A stretch of DNA of 64,000 bases, taken from an uncultured Dokdonia sp. (GTDB taxonomy: Bacteria; Bacteroidota; Bacteroidia; Flavobacteriales; Flavobacteriaceae). Numbering within the stretch: the stretch's first letter is position 1; the number at the start of each line of letters is the position of its first letter. Positions 1 to 8,660 of this stretch are shown in pieces. Under the pieces are notes generated by a model that saw only the letters and a list, made by a program, of their open reading frames with translations, searched no databases and had not been told where the DNA came from. The position numbers were made by a program, and so were the translations under genes. The DNA is taken from NCBI RefSeq assembly GCF_947492815.1, contig NZ_CANLOB010000023.1, forward strand, positions 27,164 to 91,163, in the 5' to 3' direction.

Positions 1-55
1 GACTGAGTGATTTTATCATAGCTGAAATTGTATCGAAATGCTGACTCGTAAATAA

Positions 56-89
56 TGACATAAGACCGCTTTGCTATAGGACGTAGGAC
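56..89. repeat. 34-bp direct repeat, left copy
   Basis: This segment recurs at 2096-2129 with three mismatches, so one copy lies on each side of the M1 peptidase gene. Its last part (gacgtaggacataagac) runs into a second short gacataagac at 87-96. The role is unknown; it may be a dispersed intergenic repeat or the scar of an insertion. Confidence 0.75.
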
Positions 90-154
90 ATAAGACTTTT
101 TTAATCAAAAACCCACAATCAGCAATCCACAATCTCCAATTATTTCTTTTTTTC

Positions 155-170
155 CGCTTTCGCGAAAGCG
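155..170. repeat. Dispersed palindrome CGCTTTCGCGAAAGCG
   Basis: Perfect 16-bp palindrome in the leader region before the M1 peptidase gene. It is one of five full-length copies in the window; see the finding on this repeat family. Confidence 0.9.
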
Positions 171-221
171 TATTAAGAAATTAGATTATACATGAAAATT
201 ATAATCAATAAAATTTTCTAC

Positions 222-229
222 TACATTTG
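222..229 (+). promoter_or_regulatory. Candidate -7 element TACATTTG
   Basis: Exact match to the Bacteroidota -7 consensus TAnnTTTG, 17 bases before the peptidase start codon. No clear TTG is seen at the -33 distance, so the assignment rests on the -7 box alone. Confidence 0.45.
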
Positions 230-246
230 AGTAAAAAATAAAAGAA

Positions 247-2091
247 ATGAAAAGTATATTATTTTTTGGAAGCTTTCTTGTTTGTTTATGTTCTTATGCA
301 CAAAAACTTCCTATGTCTTTAGAATTTAAAAAAGCATACGAGAATGAAACAAGAAGTTATACAGGAGAATCTGGTAATAAGTACTGGCAAAATAATACAT
401 CTTATGACTTAAAAGTAAAGATTAATCCAAGTAATAAGTTATTACAGGGTACTGGTAAAGTACAATATATTAATCATAGTCCAGAATCTCTGAATTACAT
501 ATTATTACATGCATACCCTAATTATTATAAACAGAAAATTGACTCTAAAGATTCTGAAGCTAATAAAGGGATGATCATAGATGAAGTTAAATTGCAGGAA
601 CTAGTAATCAATTTAAAAGATAAAAATCAATTTAAAATTTCCGACACACAGTTCTCATTACAATTAACTTCACCTCTATCTAGTGGAGATACATTAAATA
701 TTGAATATAAATGGCATTATACCATACCAAGTAAAAGATTCAGAAGGTCTGGCGCAATAGATAGTACTTCAATGTTTATAGCTTATTGGTATCCTGAGGT
801 TGCTGTATTTGATGATATTCATGGTTGGGATAATATTACATATGATGCCACTTCAGAATTTTATCATGATGTAGCAAATTTTAAAGTTGAAATTGAAGTA
901 CCTAAAAACTACATGGTTTGGTCAAGTACAGAACTAAAAAATCCATCTGAAATATTTCCTAAAAAAATTCTAAATCGATTAAATAAAGCTAAAAATTCAT
1001 TCAAATCAATTACTATTATTGGTAAATCTGATATTGGATTAGAGGTTAATAATAATCTCTGGAAATATGAAGTAAATAAAATACCAGATTTTTCTTTTGC
1101 ATTAAGTGATCATTTTATTTGGGAAGCTACTTCCTACAAGGACGAAATGGGTGAATACTTTTTAAATATTGTTTATGATATAGAAAATAGTGGTTTTTCA
1201 ACAGTTCTTAAAGCTCAACAAGAATCACTTAAGTTATTTCATAATAAATTTCCAAAATATCCATTTCCATATAATAATTTCACAATTTTCAATGGTAATT
1301 ATGCTGGAGGCATGGAATTTCCTGGAATGGCTAACGATGATGTATGGAATGGTAAAGAGTTTTCAGAATCCTTAGGTTATGAGATCTCTGACTATCAAGC
1401 AAATTTTGGTTTAACTCTTCATGAAATGTTTCATATGTACTACCCATTTCTGATGGGTATTAATGAAAAAAGGTATGGGTGGATGGATGAAGGTTGGGCA
1501 GAGTTTGCTGAATATTTTAGTCCTGAACTTTTAAAATATAAATATGATAACCAATATATTACCAAACATTGGGTAGTACCAATGATGGTTCCAACATATA
1601 CTAGACCAAAATATTCAGGGATTAATTCATATACAATAAGTTCATTCTCTTACTACTCACTCTACTATTTACTTGGAGAAGAAACTTTTAATAAGTGTTT
1701 TAAAGCATTTATTGAAAGATGGAAGGGAAAACATCCTACCCCTTATGATTTCTTTTTCACTTTTAATGATGTATCTGGTAAAGATTTAAATTGGTTTTGG
1801 AATAGATGGTATTTTAATTTTGGTTATCCTGATCTTAAAAATGATGGGATAAAAGACAATAAATTAACGATTATAAATGAAGGAGGACTTCCTTTAGCTT
1901 TTGAATTAATTTATAGCTATTATGATGGTACAAAAAAGACCGAGATAATTAGTCCAGAATGCTGGAAAAATAGTGATGTATTTACTAAAGAAATACTAGA
2001 TCTAAATCTGTTAGAATCAATAGAACTTAAGGCAGGTAATTATACTGACGCTCTATATTCAAATAATATATGGACAAAAGAGAAAGAATAA
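247..2091 (+). CDS. M1 family zinc metallopeptidase, secreted
   Basis: A 614-residue gluzincin. The zinc site is HEMFH at residues 392-396, followed by the third ligand Glu415 in the context DEGWAEF, which gives the HExxH-18-E spacing of aminopeptidase N-type M1 enzymes. A GGMEFPG motif (the GxMEN-like exopeptidase loop of the family) precedes it at about 353-359. The first ~18 residues are a signal peptide ending near SYAQ, so the protein is exported to the periplasm or surface and probably trims peptides. The gene is visibly more AT-rich than its neighbours and is bracketed by 34-bp direct repeats, which suggests separate acquisition. No operon partner is apparent. Family assignment is firm; substrate is unknown. 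Confidence 0.9.
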   Translation: MKSILFFGSFLVCLCSYAQKLPMSLEFKKAYENETRSYTGESGNKYWQNNTSYDLKVKINPSNKLLQGTGKVQYINHSPESLNYILLHAYPNYYKQKIDSKDSEANKGMIIDEVKLQELVINLKDKNQFKISDTQFSLQLTSPLSSGDTLNIEYKWHYTIPSKRFRRSGAIDSTSMFIAYWYPEVAVFDDIHGWDNITYDATSEFYHDVANFKVEIEVPKNYMVWSSTELKNPSEIFPKKILNRLNKAKNSFKSITIIGKSDIGLEVNNNLWKYEVNKIPDFSFALSDHFIWEATSYKDEMGEYFLNIVYDIENSGFSTVLKAQQESLKLFHNKFPKYPFPYNNFTIFNGNYAGGMEFPGMANDDVWNGKEFSESLGYEISDYQANFGLTLHEMFHMYYPFLMGINEKRYGWMDEGWAEFAEYFSPELLKYKYDNQYITKHWVVPMMVPTYTRPKYSGINSYTISSFSYYSLYYLLGEETFNKCFKAFIERWKGKHPTPYDFFFTFNDVSGKDLNWFWNRWYFNFGYPDLKNDGIKDNKLTIINEGGLPLAFELIYSYYDGTKKTEIISPECWKNSDVFTKEILDLNLLESIELKAGNYTDALYSNNIWTKEKE

Positions 2092-2095
2092 TTAG

Positions 2096-2129
2096 TGACA
2101 TAAGACCACTTTGCTGTAAGACGTAGGAC
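2096..2129. repeat. 34-bp direct repeat, right copy
   Basis: Matches 56-89 at 31 of 34 positions. It starts five bases after the stop codon of the M1 peptidase gene. Confidence 0.75.
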
Positions 2130-2198
2130 TCCGTCATTTCGACCCCGCTAGCACTCATCTATAACAAGTACTTTCAAATACTCCTTGAATAACCCATC

Positions 2199-2670
2199 AT
2201 GAAAGAACTCACCATACTCATCTTCCTACTATGCCTCGTGATAGGAAAATGGTGGTTTGATAAGTGGTTATTCAACAGAAAACGTAAAAAACGACGCGAC
2301 TACTACCGGAACGTCTATCTAAAATCAGACGCCTGGAAACGCAAACGCTATGTCGTTTTAAAACGAGATAACTGGACCTGTCTGTATTGTGGAAAGCGAG
2401 CAACCCATACCAGTTGTTAATTGAATTTACTAGAAAAGAAAATGATTATTTTTTTCTTTATATGAAGAAGAGAAATAAGGCATAGCCTTCGCTACGGCTT
2501 CTTTTTATTCTGAAATAGAAAGGAAAAAAGGACGTTTTATTACGGTAAATTCAATTAGTAAATGGTATAAGGTCCATCACAAACGATATGCAAAAAAGAA
2601 CATTGGCAAAGAACCTATCAAATGGCTTGTCTCTATCTGTAAAACGTGTCACGATGGTTTACATCAATAA
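2199..2670 (+). pseudogene. HNH endonuclease gene split by a small inverted-repeat element
   Basis: The first part (2199-2405) encodes a hydrophobic N-terminal segment, a basic stretch and the first Cys pair, CLYCGK, ending in Ala-Thr. The reading frame then runs into foreign sequence and stops at 2418. Past the insert, 2569-2670 encodes the missing half in frame: KVHHKRYAKKN, then the second Cys pair in CKTCHDGLH, and a stop at 2668-2670. Removing 2406-2568 rejoins the two halves into a 102-residue protein with the expected CxxC...VHH...CxxC order of HNH nucleases, apparently membrane-anchored by its N-terminus. As it stands the gene cannot make the His/second-Cys half, so it is probably inactive. 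Confidence 0.85.
2406..2568. mobile_element. MITE-like element, 163 bp, within HNH gene
   Basis: Bounded by 24-bp terminal inverted repeats, 2407-2430 and 2545-2568, which match at 21 of 24 positions and share a perfect 13-bp inner block TAATTGAATTTAC. The interior is AT-rich with no ORF of note and holds a short hairpin around gccttcgctacggc. The boundaries are set by restoring the HNH reading frame (Thr codon at 2403-2405 joined to Lys codon at 2569-2571). No target duplication can be seen with certainty. A non-autonomous transposon derivative is the most likely explanation. Confidence 0.7.
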
Positions 2671-2700
2671 AACAGCATCCTGACACGCCTCACAATTCTC

Positions 2701-2721
2701 TTATCTATTATCTATTATCTA
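2701..2721. repeat. TTATCTA tandem repeat, three units
   Basis: Three perfect 7-bp units. The third covers the stop codon and last Arg codon of the minus-strand DoxX gene, so slippage here could alter the very C-terminus. Confidence 0.7.
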
Positions 2722-4688
2722 TTATAAGGATATTCACTGATCCAATGGAAACCTCTATTAATCAATAAAAAGTCCTCCTCTCCTAATTTTCGGGTTTTCC
2801 CAGAGATAGTATCATTTTTAAAGATGTAGTGAAAATCTAAGGTGTTTTCTGTTTTCGTATACTCAAAATCAAAAGAGCTAGTAGCATCATCAGAAGGTGA
2901 AAATGTAATCTTTTGTTGTCCCGTAGAATCAATCACAATGTTATAATTCACCCTTTTCTTATTCATTTTTTGTACTTGTACCCTACCCGCTCTTTCAAAG
3001 CGTAATTCTTTCCAACGCACATCACTATTGTAATCTACAAGCGTATCGCCATTTACCACATAATTGGTTACTTCATAAATCCCGTATAGTGGTGGGTTAG
3101 GCTCATTTAAACCATATACTTCTTTAGAATCTATGGCATTATAAAGACCATACCCTAAGGCATACGCAACGATCAATCCTTTTAAGACACCTAAACTAAT
3201 CCTTAGCCACTTTTTCAATGGAGGTCGTGGAATCGTTGTTAATTTTTCTACGGCTTTATTAGTGACTAAAAACTGCATTACTTTCCTAATATCACGTGAT
3301 AAAAGAAATACGGTCATCAATACCAAATGTGTAGATAAGATCTTCACAGGGACATCAAAGAAGTAATTAACCGCCATCACATTCATCGTAGTCATTAAGG
3401 TAATCACAGCGCCAAAAGTAAGCGTACGTCTAAATAATAATAACCCTGCTAGTACTTCAGCAATTCCCATAAACATATTATAGCCTTCAGAGAATCCTAA
3501 AAAAGTCCACGCTAATCCCATAGGAGAAGATTCGCCATAGGTCTCCATCAATCTATAAAAACTAGGAGGTTGAAACTGTAACTGAATCACCTTTACTAAG
3601 CCATAACCAATAAGCATTAATCCCACATAATAACGCATTCCTGTCGTTAACCAGTAATATAATTTTTTATAATTAGTACGTTTTCTATCTAACAGAGACC
3701 AAATCAAAGTTCCGATGACAGCCGTTAGAAAAACAATAAAAACAACCAAATAATCATAGGTGGTATCTCCACTACCATTAGGCCCTGTATTTACATCATA
3801 TGGAATCCCAACAACAGCTTTACCAAACCAAGTAGCAAAACTTTGCATGAGCTCGATAGGCTTCTCTGATATATATTCAAAATAAGGATAGGCACCATTG
3901 TTTTGAAAAAGAATAATTAATAGGAAATAGATAAATGAAAAACGGAACCCTATTTTTCCAACGCTAGACCACTTATTTTCATCGGTTGAGGATGTATACG
4001 TCATCAAAGAAAGTACAATTAATAACAGATACAATAGTGTAATAAAAATACCAATATTAGGAAGGCTTGCTTCTGGATTTCCGGTATCATCTGTGATATC
4101 TTTTCCTTCTATTAAAATCGAATAATTCCCATCTACACGATCATCACTAGAACTCGAGGTAAATTCTCTTACCAAAGAAATTTCACCTGAAGAAATACCT
4201 GGACTCCAATCTGGAATAATGCGATCTGCTACCTTATTTTCAAAACTAGCATTCTTAATTTCTACAGGTTGATACTCCCCTGCATCATCTTCTATAAAAA
4301 GTTCTATCTTATCAAAAAAGAACTTCCCATTATACATACAAATACCTCCAAAAACAATCTTTTCTGAAGCTGCATTTATCGTCCCTTCGACGGTATACTC
4401 AGTCCACAAATTTGTTTTGATAGGCCTATCTCTCATATTGTCAAAAAAACCTCTCCCTTGTTCGGGTTTATTATCTACTCTCGCCCAAATTCCAGACCAA
4501 GCCTTTTCATCATTGGTGTCGGTTTTTGCATATGCGACCACTTTAAATTTCTTTATCGAGTCTGTTTGAACTTCTACTGTTTGCGAAAATGATGTCCAGT
4601 ATCTAGAAACTTCTTTTACATTTTGACTATTTACAGAGATACTAAGTAAAATTGTGAAGAGAATGGTGATGAACCTTTTGATATACAT
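2715..4688 (-). CDS. DoxX-type integral membrane protein with exported N-terminal domain
   Basis: 657 residues. A signal peptide (about 1-21, ending VNSQ) is followed by a ~180-residue soluble domain rich in Trp and Gly that resembles the beta-sandwich regions found before redox or transport modules. From about residue 210 the protein has a membrane helix, more helices to ~330, then a four-helix block (about 350-470) resembling DoxX/SURF4 proteins, and a C-terminal soluble tail of ~150 residues. DoxX proteins are linked to respiratory or redox functions, but no specific activity is shown here. The gene stands alone, and a 7-bp tandem repeat overlaps its stop codon. The DoxX assignment is from helix pattern and wording of motifs such as MRYYVGLMLIGYGLVK, so moderate. 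Confidence 0.65.
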   Translation of the reverse strand: MYIKRFITILFTILLSISVNSQNVKEVSRYWTSFSQTVEVQTDSIKKFKVVAYAKTDTNDEKAWSGIWARVDNKPEQGRGFFDNMRDRPIKTNLWTEYTVEGTINAASEKIVFGGICMYNGKFFFDKIELFIEDDAGEYQPVEIKNASFENKVADRIIPDWSPGISSGEISLVREFTSSSSDDRVDGNYSILIEGKDITDDTGNPEASLPNIGIFITLLYLLLIVLSLMTYTSSTDENKWSSVGKIGFRFSFIYFLLIILFQNNGAYPYFEYISEKPIELMQSFATWFGKAVVGIPYDVNTGPNGSGDTTYDYLVVFIVFLTAVIGTLIWSLLDRKRTNYKKLYYWLTTGMRYYVGLMLIGYGLVKVIQLQFQPPSFYRLMETYGESSPMGLAWTFLGFSEGYNMFMGIAEVLAGLLLFRRTLTFGAVITLMTTMNVMAVNYFFDVPVKILSTHLVLMTVFLLSRDIRKVMQFLVTNKAVEKLTTIPRPPLKKWLRISLGVLKGLIVAYALGYGLYNAIDSKEVYGLNEPNPPLYGIYEVTNYVVNGDTLVDYNSDVRWKELRFERAGRVQVQKMNKKRVNYNIVIDSTGQQKITFSPSDDATSSFDFEYTKTENTLDFHYIFKNDTISGKTRKLGEEDFLLINRGFHWISEYPYNR

Positions 4689-4801
4689 GATAGTTAGTTT
4701 TATGAACTAAATATATAAAACTATAAAAAGCATAGTATCTCTCCTTACGTTATTTATGAAAAATATATGATTAATTAAGAAAATTATAAGATTGTTTTAT
4801 A

Positions 4802-4817
4802 CGCTTTCGCGAAAGCG
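4802..4817. repeat. Dispersed palindrome CGCTTTCGCGAAAGCG
   Basis: Full-length copy in the 337-base gap 4689-5025. It is directly joined to the nested palindrome repeat at 4816-4863. Confidence 0.9.
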
Positions 4818-4927
4818 AACTTGTGAGACCTGCCTGCCGGCAGGCAGGTTCACGACCAGAGGGAGAATGAAATGGTAAATCGAACTTGCGAGACCTGCCG
4901 GCAGGTTCACGACCAAAAGGAGAGCGA
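4816..4927. repeat. Two copies of a nested palindromic repeat
   Basis: The gap 4689-5025 holds two related units: cgaactTGTGAG...TTCACGACCA (from 4816) and cgaactTGCGAG...TTCACGACCA (from 4881). Between GAG and TTCACG sits a perfect palindrome: 22 bp (ACCTGCCTGCCGGCAGGCAGGT without its outer pair, 4828-4849) in the first unit and 14 bp (ACCTGCCGGCAGGT, 4893-4906) in the second. A third unit without the palindrome is at 34368. Nothing else is recognised in this gap. Confidence 0.75.
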
Positions 4928-5025
4928 AGCGATAAAGTATATAAAGGAAATTATCCATCTAAACACGATGAAGAACAACTCCATAAATTTCTTACCTTCA
5001 TACCCAATCAATACATCATAGCTAC

Positions 5026-5424
5026 ATGAAAACGAACTTCATTCTTCTACTTTTTGTTATAAGTACATTTGTTATGAGCTGCCAAAAAGAAACATCTCTT
5101 GACAAAAAAGGAAGAGTCAAAGTGACGATTCTATATCCTAATAGCGACGGAACAACTTTTGACATGGATTATTACTCAAACAAACACATGCCTATGGTTG
5201 CTGATCTTATGGGGGAAGCACTTAAAGGATTACGTATAGATACAGGTATTTCTGGACGTACACCGGATGACCCTATCCCCTATCTCGCTATTGGATATTT
5301 ATATTTTGATTCTCTAGAAGCTTACCAAGAAGCATTTGCGCCAGTAGCCGAAAAAATCGTAACTGATATCCCAAACTATACTAATACCCGACCTATCATT
5401 CAAATTAGTGAGATTGTACAATGA
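5026..5424 (+). CDS. EthD-like lipoprotein
   Basis: 132 residues. The N-terminus is a lipoprotein signal with the lipobox ending in VMSC at Cys19. The mature part is a single ferredoxin-like alpha+beta domain of the EthD family, recognisable from VTILYP near its start and the conserved MDYYSNKHMPM block, where the His-Met-Pro is typical. EthD proteins are small dimeric dabb-fold proteins found near degradation genes; no enzymatic role can be assigned. A membrane-anchored EthD domain is unusual because most family members are cytosolic. The gene is alone, followed by an 8-bp tandem repeat. Confidence 0.7.
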   Translation: MKTNFILLLFVISTFVMSCQKETSLDKKGRVKVTILYPNSDGTTFDMDYYSNKHMPMVADLMGEALKGLRIDTGISGRTPDDPIPYLAIGYLYFDSLEAYQEAFAPVAEKIVTDIPNYTNTRPIIQISEIVQ

Positions 5425-5426
5425 TG

Positions 5427-5464
5427 TAATGGGTTAATGGGTTAATGGGTTAATGGGTTAATGG
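5427..5464. repeat. TAATGGGT tandem repeat, about 4.75 units
   Basis: Perfect head-to-tail 8-bp units that start two bases after the EthD gene stop codon. It is a likely site of copy-number variation by slippage. Confidence 0.85.
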
Positions 5465-5643
5465 AATATTAAAAAAAATAGAAAACTTCTTTACAATCTA
5501 AGCGATATGGGATAGCGTTTCTAATGTCAAAACCTCTTTAAAATTCGGATTCCAAAACTGATAAAAAAACAGCTATAAACTTTTCGCAAAAATTACGACA
5601 AAGAAGCAAATTATACTTTTTTGTAGTAATTTAGACAACTGTA

Positions 5644-5670
5644 TATGATAATGCTATGCTCGTTATCATA
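5644..5670. other. Hairpin upstream of the PLP enzyme gene
   Basis: TATGATAA and TTATCATA pair across an 11-base loop, 52 bases before the start codon of the PLP enzyme. It has no T-tract, so it is a possible operator or leader structure and not an obvious terminator. Confidence 0.35.
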
Positions 5671-5722
5671 AAACGTCCAAATACTCCATAAAACAAATTA
5701 AATAATACATAGTATCTGCCCT

Positions 5723-7579
5723 ATGAAGGCAAAGCTTATGAAAAATACAAACATCATACAATACATCAAAAATGTATTAGACAATATGCCTACAGATTGG
5801 TTAAACCTAACAACCCATCGACTTGATATTTATAACGAAGCATTGGCAAAAACAGAGTTCTTAGATCAATTTGAAACCTTATACACTACTAATAATTCAG
5901 AGATAACTGCCCTTAGTGAATTGCCAACAGCATTTGACTATATCAGATTAGGACATCCATTATCATGTGTCTTAGAATGGGCACTTGCAAAAATGAATGA
6001 CATACATCCAGAACATGTGATTAGTTTTTCTTCAAATACAACTCCTATACTAGCGGTTCTTAGAAAGAATTTATTAGATCATAAGAATACTCAGATTGTG
6101 CATACAGGTACCTTACCTGCTATTTTTGATGGTGACCTATTATCACGTGTATATGGTTATACATTTGATACTTTAAAAGTAGATAACCTAGAAGAAATTC
6201 CTGCTTATAATGGTAGTACCGTTTTTATATCAGAACAGGAAGCAATTTTTGATATTGGACGCATTTCAAATATTGATTTTTATGTGCATCTAAATGACCC
6301 GTTAGGAAGTGTGTTATTAGTAAATGGCGCACAAAACGAGTCTTATATTTCAGAAATTCAGCATGTACGAAGAAGAGAAACGATTGCCATGACACCAGCT
6401 AATTGTCTTGTTGCATTACAATCGCTTGCAAATCTACCAACTGATACTCCCAAAAATACCATTGCAACAGATAAAGCCAAGGTAATAGACACTATTGCTA
6501 CTATCACAGGCGCAGCAACAAAAGCACTTGTTGGTTCTAGCGGATTATCCATTCAATATGCGATTATGATGGGATTAGTGCATGATGCTCTTGATAATCA
6601 CAAGGGAAAGGCGATCAAATTTGTAGTGCCACCTAATTGCTATGGAGGTACCAATGACCAAGCAAGACGTGTTGCCGCTTGTATTGATACTGTTGAAGTT
6701 GTAGACTTACCAGTAGATGGCGATAATGATATGGTACAAAGCATTCATACCGTTTTAGATAAAATCGCACACGAAGATGCAATACCGTATATCATTGCTG
6801 AAATCCCTACAAACCCAAGAGTAGAAGTTCCTGATTTAATAAAATTAAAAGAAGCATTACAAAAAAAGCGAAAAACAGCGACTGGCGAAATAGCGGTTGA
6901 TCCTGTTTTTATTTTAGATCAAACATTCTGTCCTAATGTGCTTTTCTTAGGAGAAGGAGAAATACTTTCGACTGTAAGAGCTATATCATATGCAAGCGGA
7001 TCTAAATTTCCTAGTGGCGGAAAATGTACTGCTGGATATTGTGTAGGTAATAAAAAAGCCGCAACATTAATGAATAAGATAGAAACACATCTAATAGTAT
7101 GTGATAACGAGGCTACAGCATTGCAATATGAACTCCTTGCTGAGCAATTACCTTCTATGAATCAACGAATTCAAGAGGCATATAAAAATACACGCGAATT
7201 TGTCACTTTTATTCAAGAGGTACTTCCTGAAGCAAAAATTAATTTTGTTTCTGAGGCATTAGCCGCACAAGGATTTACGCCTTCTGTATTTTCATTAGAT
7301 CTTCCTACCAAAGGAACTACAGAAGAAGAAAGAGAAGCCTATAAAAGAGCCTTAAATCATACACTCATTAACTTAATGATCACAGAAATTCCAAATGAGA
7401 GCAAATACTGTGTGAGTTATGGACAGTTAAAAGGATGTTATTGGACCATTCCTGCAACTTCTACACAAGGAACGACCAAAGAAGGAGATAAAGATTATAT
7501 TGCTCGTGTAGCGCTTTCAGGAAATATGGATCTGGCACTTCACAAAAAAGTGTTCTCCGATTTTGTTAAAGGTATGTAA
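5723..7579 (+). CDS. PLP-dependent Cys/Met-metabolism-type transferase, long form
   Basis: 618 residues, about 200 longer than ordinary cystathionine lyases and synthases. The C-terminal two thirds carry the fold-type I features: an aspartate in the segment FILDQTFCPN that would contact the pyridine nitrogen, and the Schiff-base lysine at about Lys428 in GSKFPSGGKCTAGY, the counterpart of the SxTKxxxGH motif. The first ~220 residues form an additional domain without motifs I recognise. The enzyme probably acts on a sulfur amino acid by trans-sulfuration or gamma/beta elimination. Start at 5723 or the in-frame ATG at 5738 are both possible. The gene is monocistronic, with a 298-base upstream gap that shows a hairpin but no recognisable SAM riboswitch. 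Confidence 0.7.
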   Translation: MKAKLMKNTNIIQYIKNVLDNMPTDWLNLTTHRLDIYNEALAKTEFLDQFETLYTTNNSEITALSELPTAFDYIRLGHPLSCVLEWALAKMNDIHPEHVISFSSNTTPILAVLRKNLLDHKNTQIVHTGTLPAIFDGDLLSRVYGYTFDTLKVDNLEEIPAYNGSTVFISEQEAIFDIGRISNIDFYVHLNDPLGSVLLVNGAQNESYISEIQHVRRRETIAMTPANCLVALQSLANLPTDTPKNTIATDKAKVIDTIATITGAATKALVGSSGLSIQYAIMMGLVHDALDNHKGKAIKFVVPPNCYGGTNDQARRVAACIDTVEVVDLPVDGDNDMVQSIHTVLDKIAHEDAIPYIIAEIPTNPRVEVPDLIKLKEALQKKRKTATGEIAVDPVFILDQTFCPNVLFLGEGEILSTVRAISYASGSKFPSGGKCTAGYCVGNKKAATLMNKIETHLIVCDNEATALQYELLAEQLPSMNQRIQEAYKNTREFVTFIQEVLPEAKINFVSEALAAQGFTPSVFSLDLPTKGTTEEEREAYKRALNHTLINLMITEIPNESKYCVSYGQLKGCYWTIPATSTQGTTKEGDKDYIARVALSGNMDLALHKKVFSDFVKGM

Positions 7580-7611
7580 TATTGAACGCGCTATGTATAA
7601 ATAGAGGTAAC

Positions 7612-7759
7612 CTGTTGTGCATTTTGACCAAACAACCGTCATAGTATCCTATCAATCTTCATTATTTTCTTCAAATCCTAAAGGAAGTAATGAAGGTTTC
7701 TTCAATTCACCCTTCAGGTAGGGAAAAAAATCAAGAAATCTATTCAAAATGCACAACAG
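7612..7759. mobile_element. 148-bp element with 16-bp perfect inverted ends
   Basis: CTGTTGTGCATTTTGA at 7612-7627 is exactly reverse-complemented at 7744-7759. The interior has no ORF. It lies between the PLP enzyme gene and the next secreted-protein gene. The size and ends fit a MITE or a deleted insertion sequence, but a long-looped regulatory hairpin is also possible. Its ends do not match those of the element at 2406-2568. Confidence 0.5.
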
Positions 7760-7803
7760 CTAGAGATGTTGTATTTTTATAAGTGATAATAATATACCGC
7801 ATC

Positions 7804-8514
7804 ATGAAAAAAATAAGTATGCTATTCATGTGTATGTTCTTAGCGATAGGAATGCATGCACAAAATATTAGGGGAGCTTGGGAAGTTTATACCACTACAG
7901 ATAGTGATGAAAAGCTACACAGTGTTGTCATCTTTGCCGATGGATATCAAGTCATCACCACCTACAATGCTACCACAGGAGCATTTATAAGTTCCAATGG
8001 AGGTACTTGGTCATTAGTAGGAGATACCATGACCGAAATGGTAGAGTTTCATACAGACTATCCAGAAAGAGTAGGATCTAAAGTGCAATTTAAAGTAGCC
8101 ATCACAGATAGCACCCTGCAAATAGTAGGTAACCCTACGAAGTTGACAAGAATAGACAATGGAACACCTGGTAAGCTTCAAGGGGCTTGGTTAATGTCTG
8201 GAAGAGTTCGTGATGGTAAAACCCAAACACGAGATACAAGCAGACCTAGAAAAACCATGAAGATACTCTCCGGAACTAGATTTCAATGGATTGCATATAA
8301 TACCGCAACCAAAGAATTTAAAGGAACAGGTGGTGGCACCTACACTACTATAGGTGGCACCTACACAGAAAATATCGAATTTTTCTCAAAAGACGATTCT
8401 AAAGTGAATCGTAGTCTAGCATTTACCTATGAACTTATTGATGGTGCTTGGCATCACTCAGGAATTTCCAGTAAAGGAAATCCCATATACGAGATTTGGA
8501 GTGTGCGGGAATAG
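7804..8514 (+). CDS. Secreted protein with two lipocalin-like repeats
   Basis: 236 residues from the ATG at 7804; a GTG 21 bases earlier is in frame but would disrupt the signal peptide. Signal peptide about 1-20 (ending MHAQ). The mature protein has two related halves: each starts with a Gly-Ala-Trp block (GAWEVY near 24, GAWLMSG near 131), continues through a threonine-rich stretch with a Gly-Gly-Thr turn, and reaches a Glu-Phe segment (MVEFHT, NIEFFS). This looks like an internal duplication of a small beta-barrel such as the lipocalin-like domains common in Bacteroidota. The ligand is unknown. No linked gene suggests a pathway. Confidence 0.6.
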   Translation: MKKISMLFMCMFLAIGMHAQNIRGAWEVYTTTDSDEKLHSVVIFADGYQVITTYNATTGAFISSNGGTWSLVGDTMTEMVEFHTDYPERVGSKVQFKVAITDSTLQIVGNPTKLTRIDNGTPGKLQGAWLMSGRVRDGKTQTRDTSRPRKTMKILSGTRFQWIAYNTATKEFKGTGGGTYTTIGGTYTENIEFFSKDDSKVNRSLAFTYELIDGAWHHSGISSKGNPIYEIWSVRE

Positions 8515-8567
8515 TATCGCTTCATTTTTAAATCTATGATAATGGTATGTTATTTTTTTGCTAAGTA

Positions 8568-8583
8568 CGCTTTCGCGAAAGCG
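8568..8583. repeat. Dispersed palindrome CGCTTTCGCGAAAGCG
   Basis: Full-length copy in the gap between the lipocalin-like gene and the pterin dehydratase gene. Confidence 0.9.
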
Positions 8584-8660
8584 GAATTATGTACATTAGA
8601 GACATGAGTATGTATGATGAATAGATATTCTAAAAACAGTAAATTTTAAAACAAATAGCA

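Noticed and set aside
5425..5722. SAM riboswitch before the PLP enzyme gene
   Set aside because: I find no conserved SAM-I or SAM-II core; only a simple hairpin is visible.
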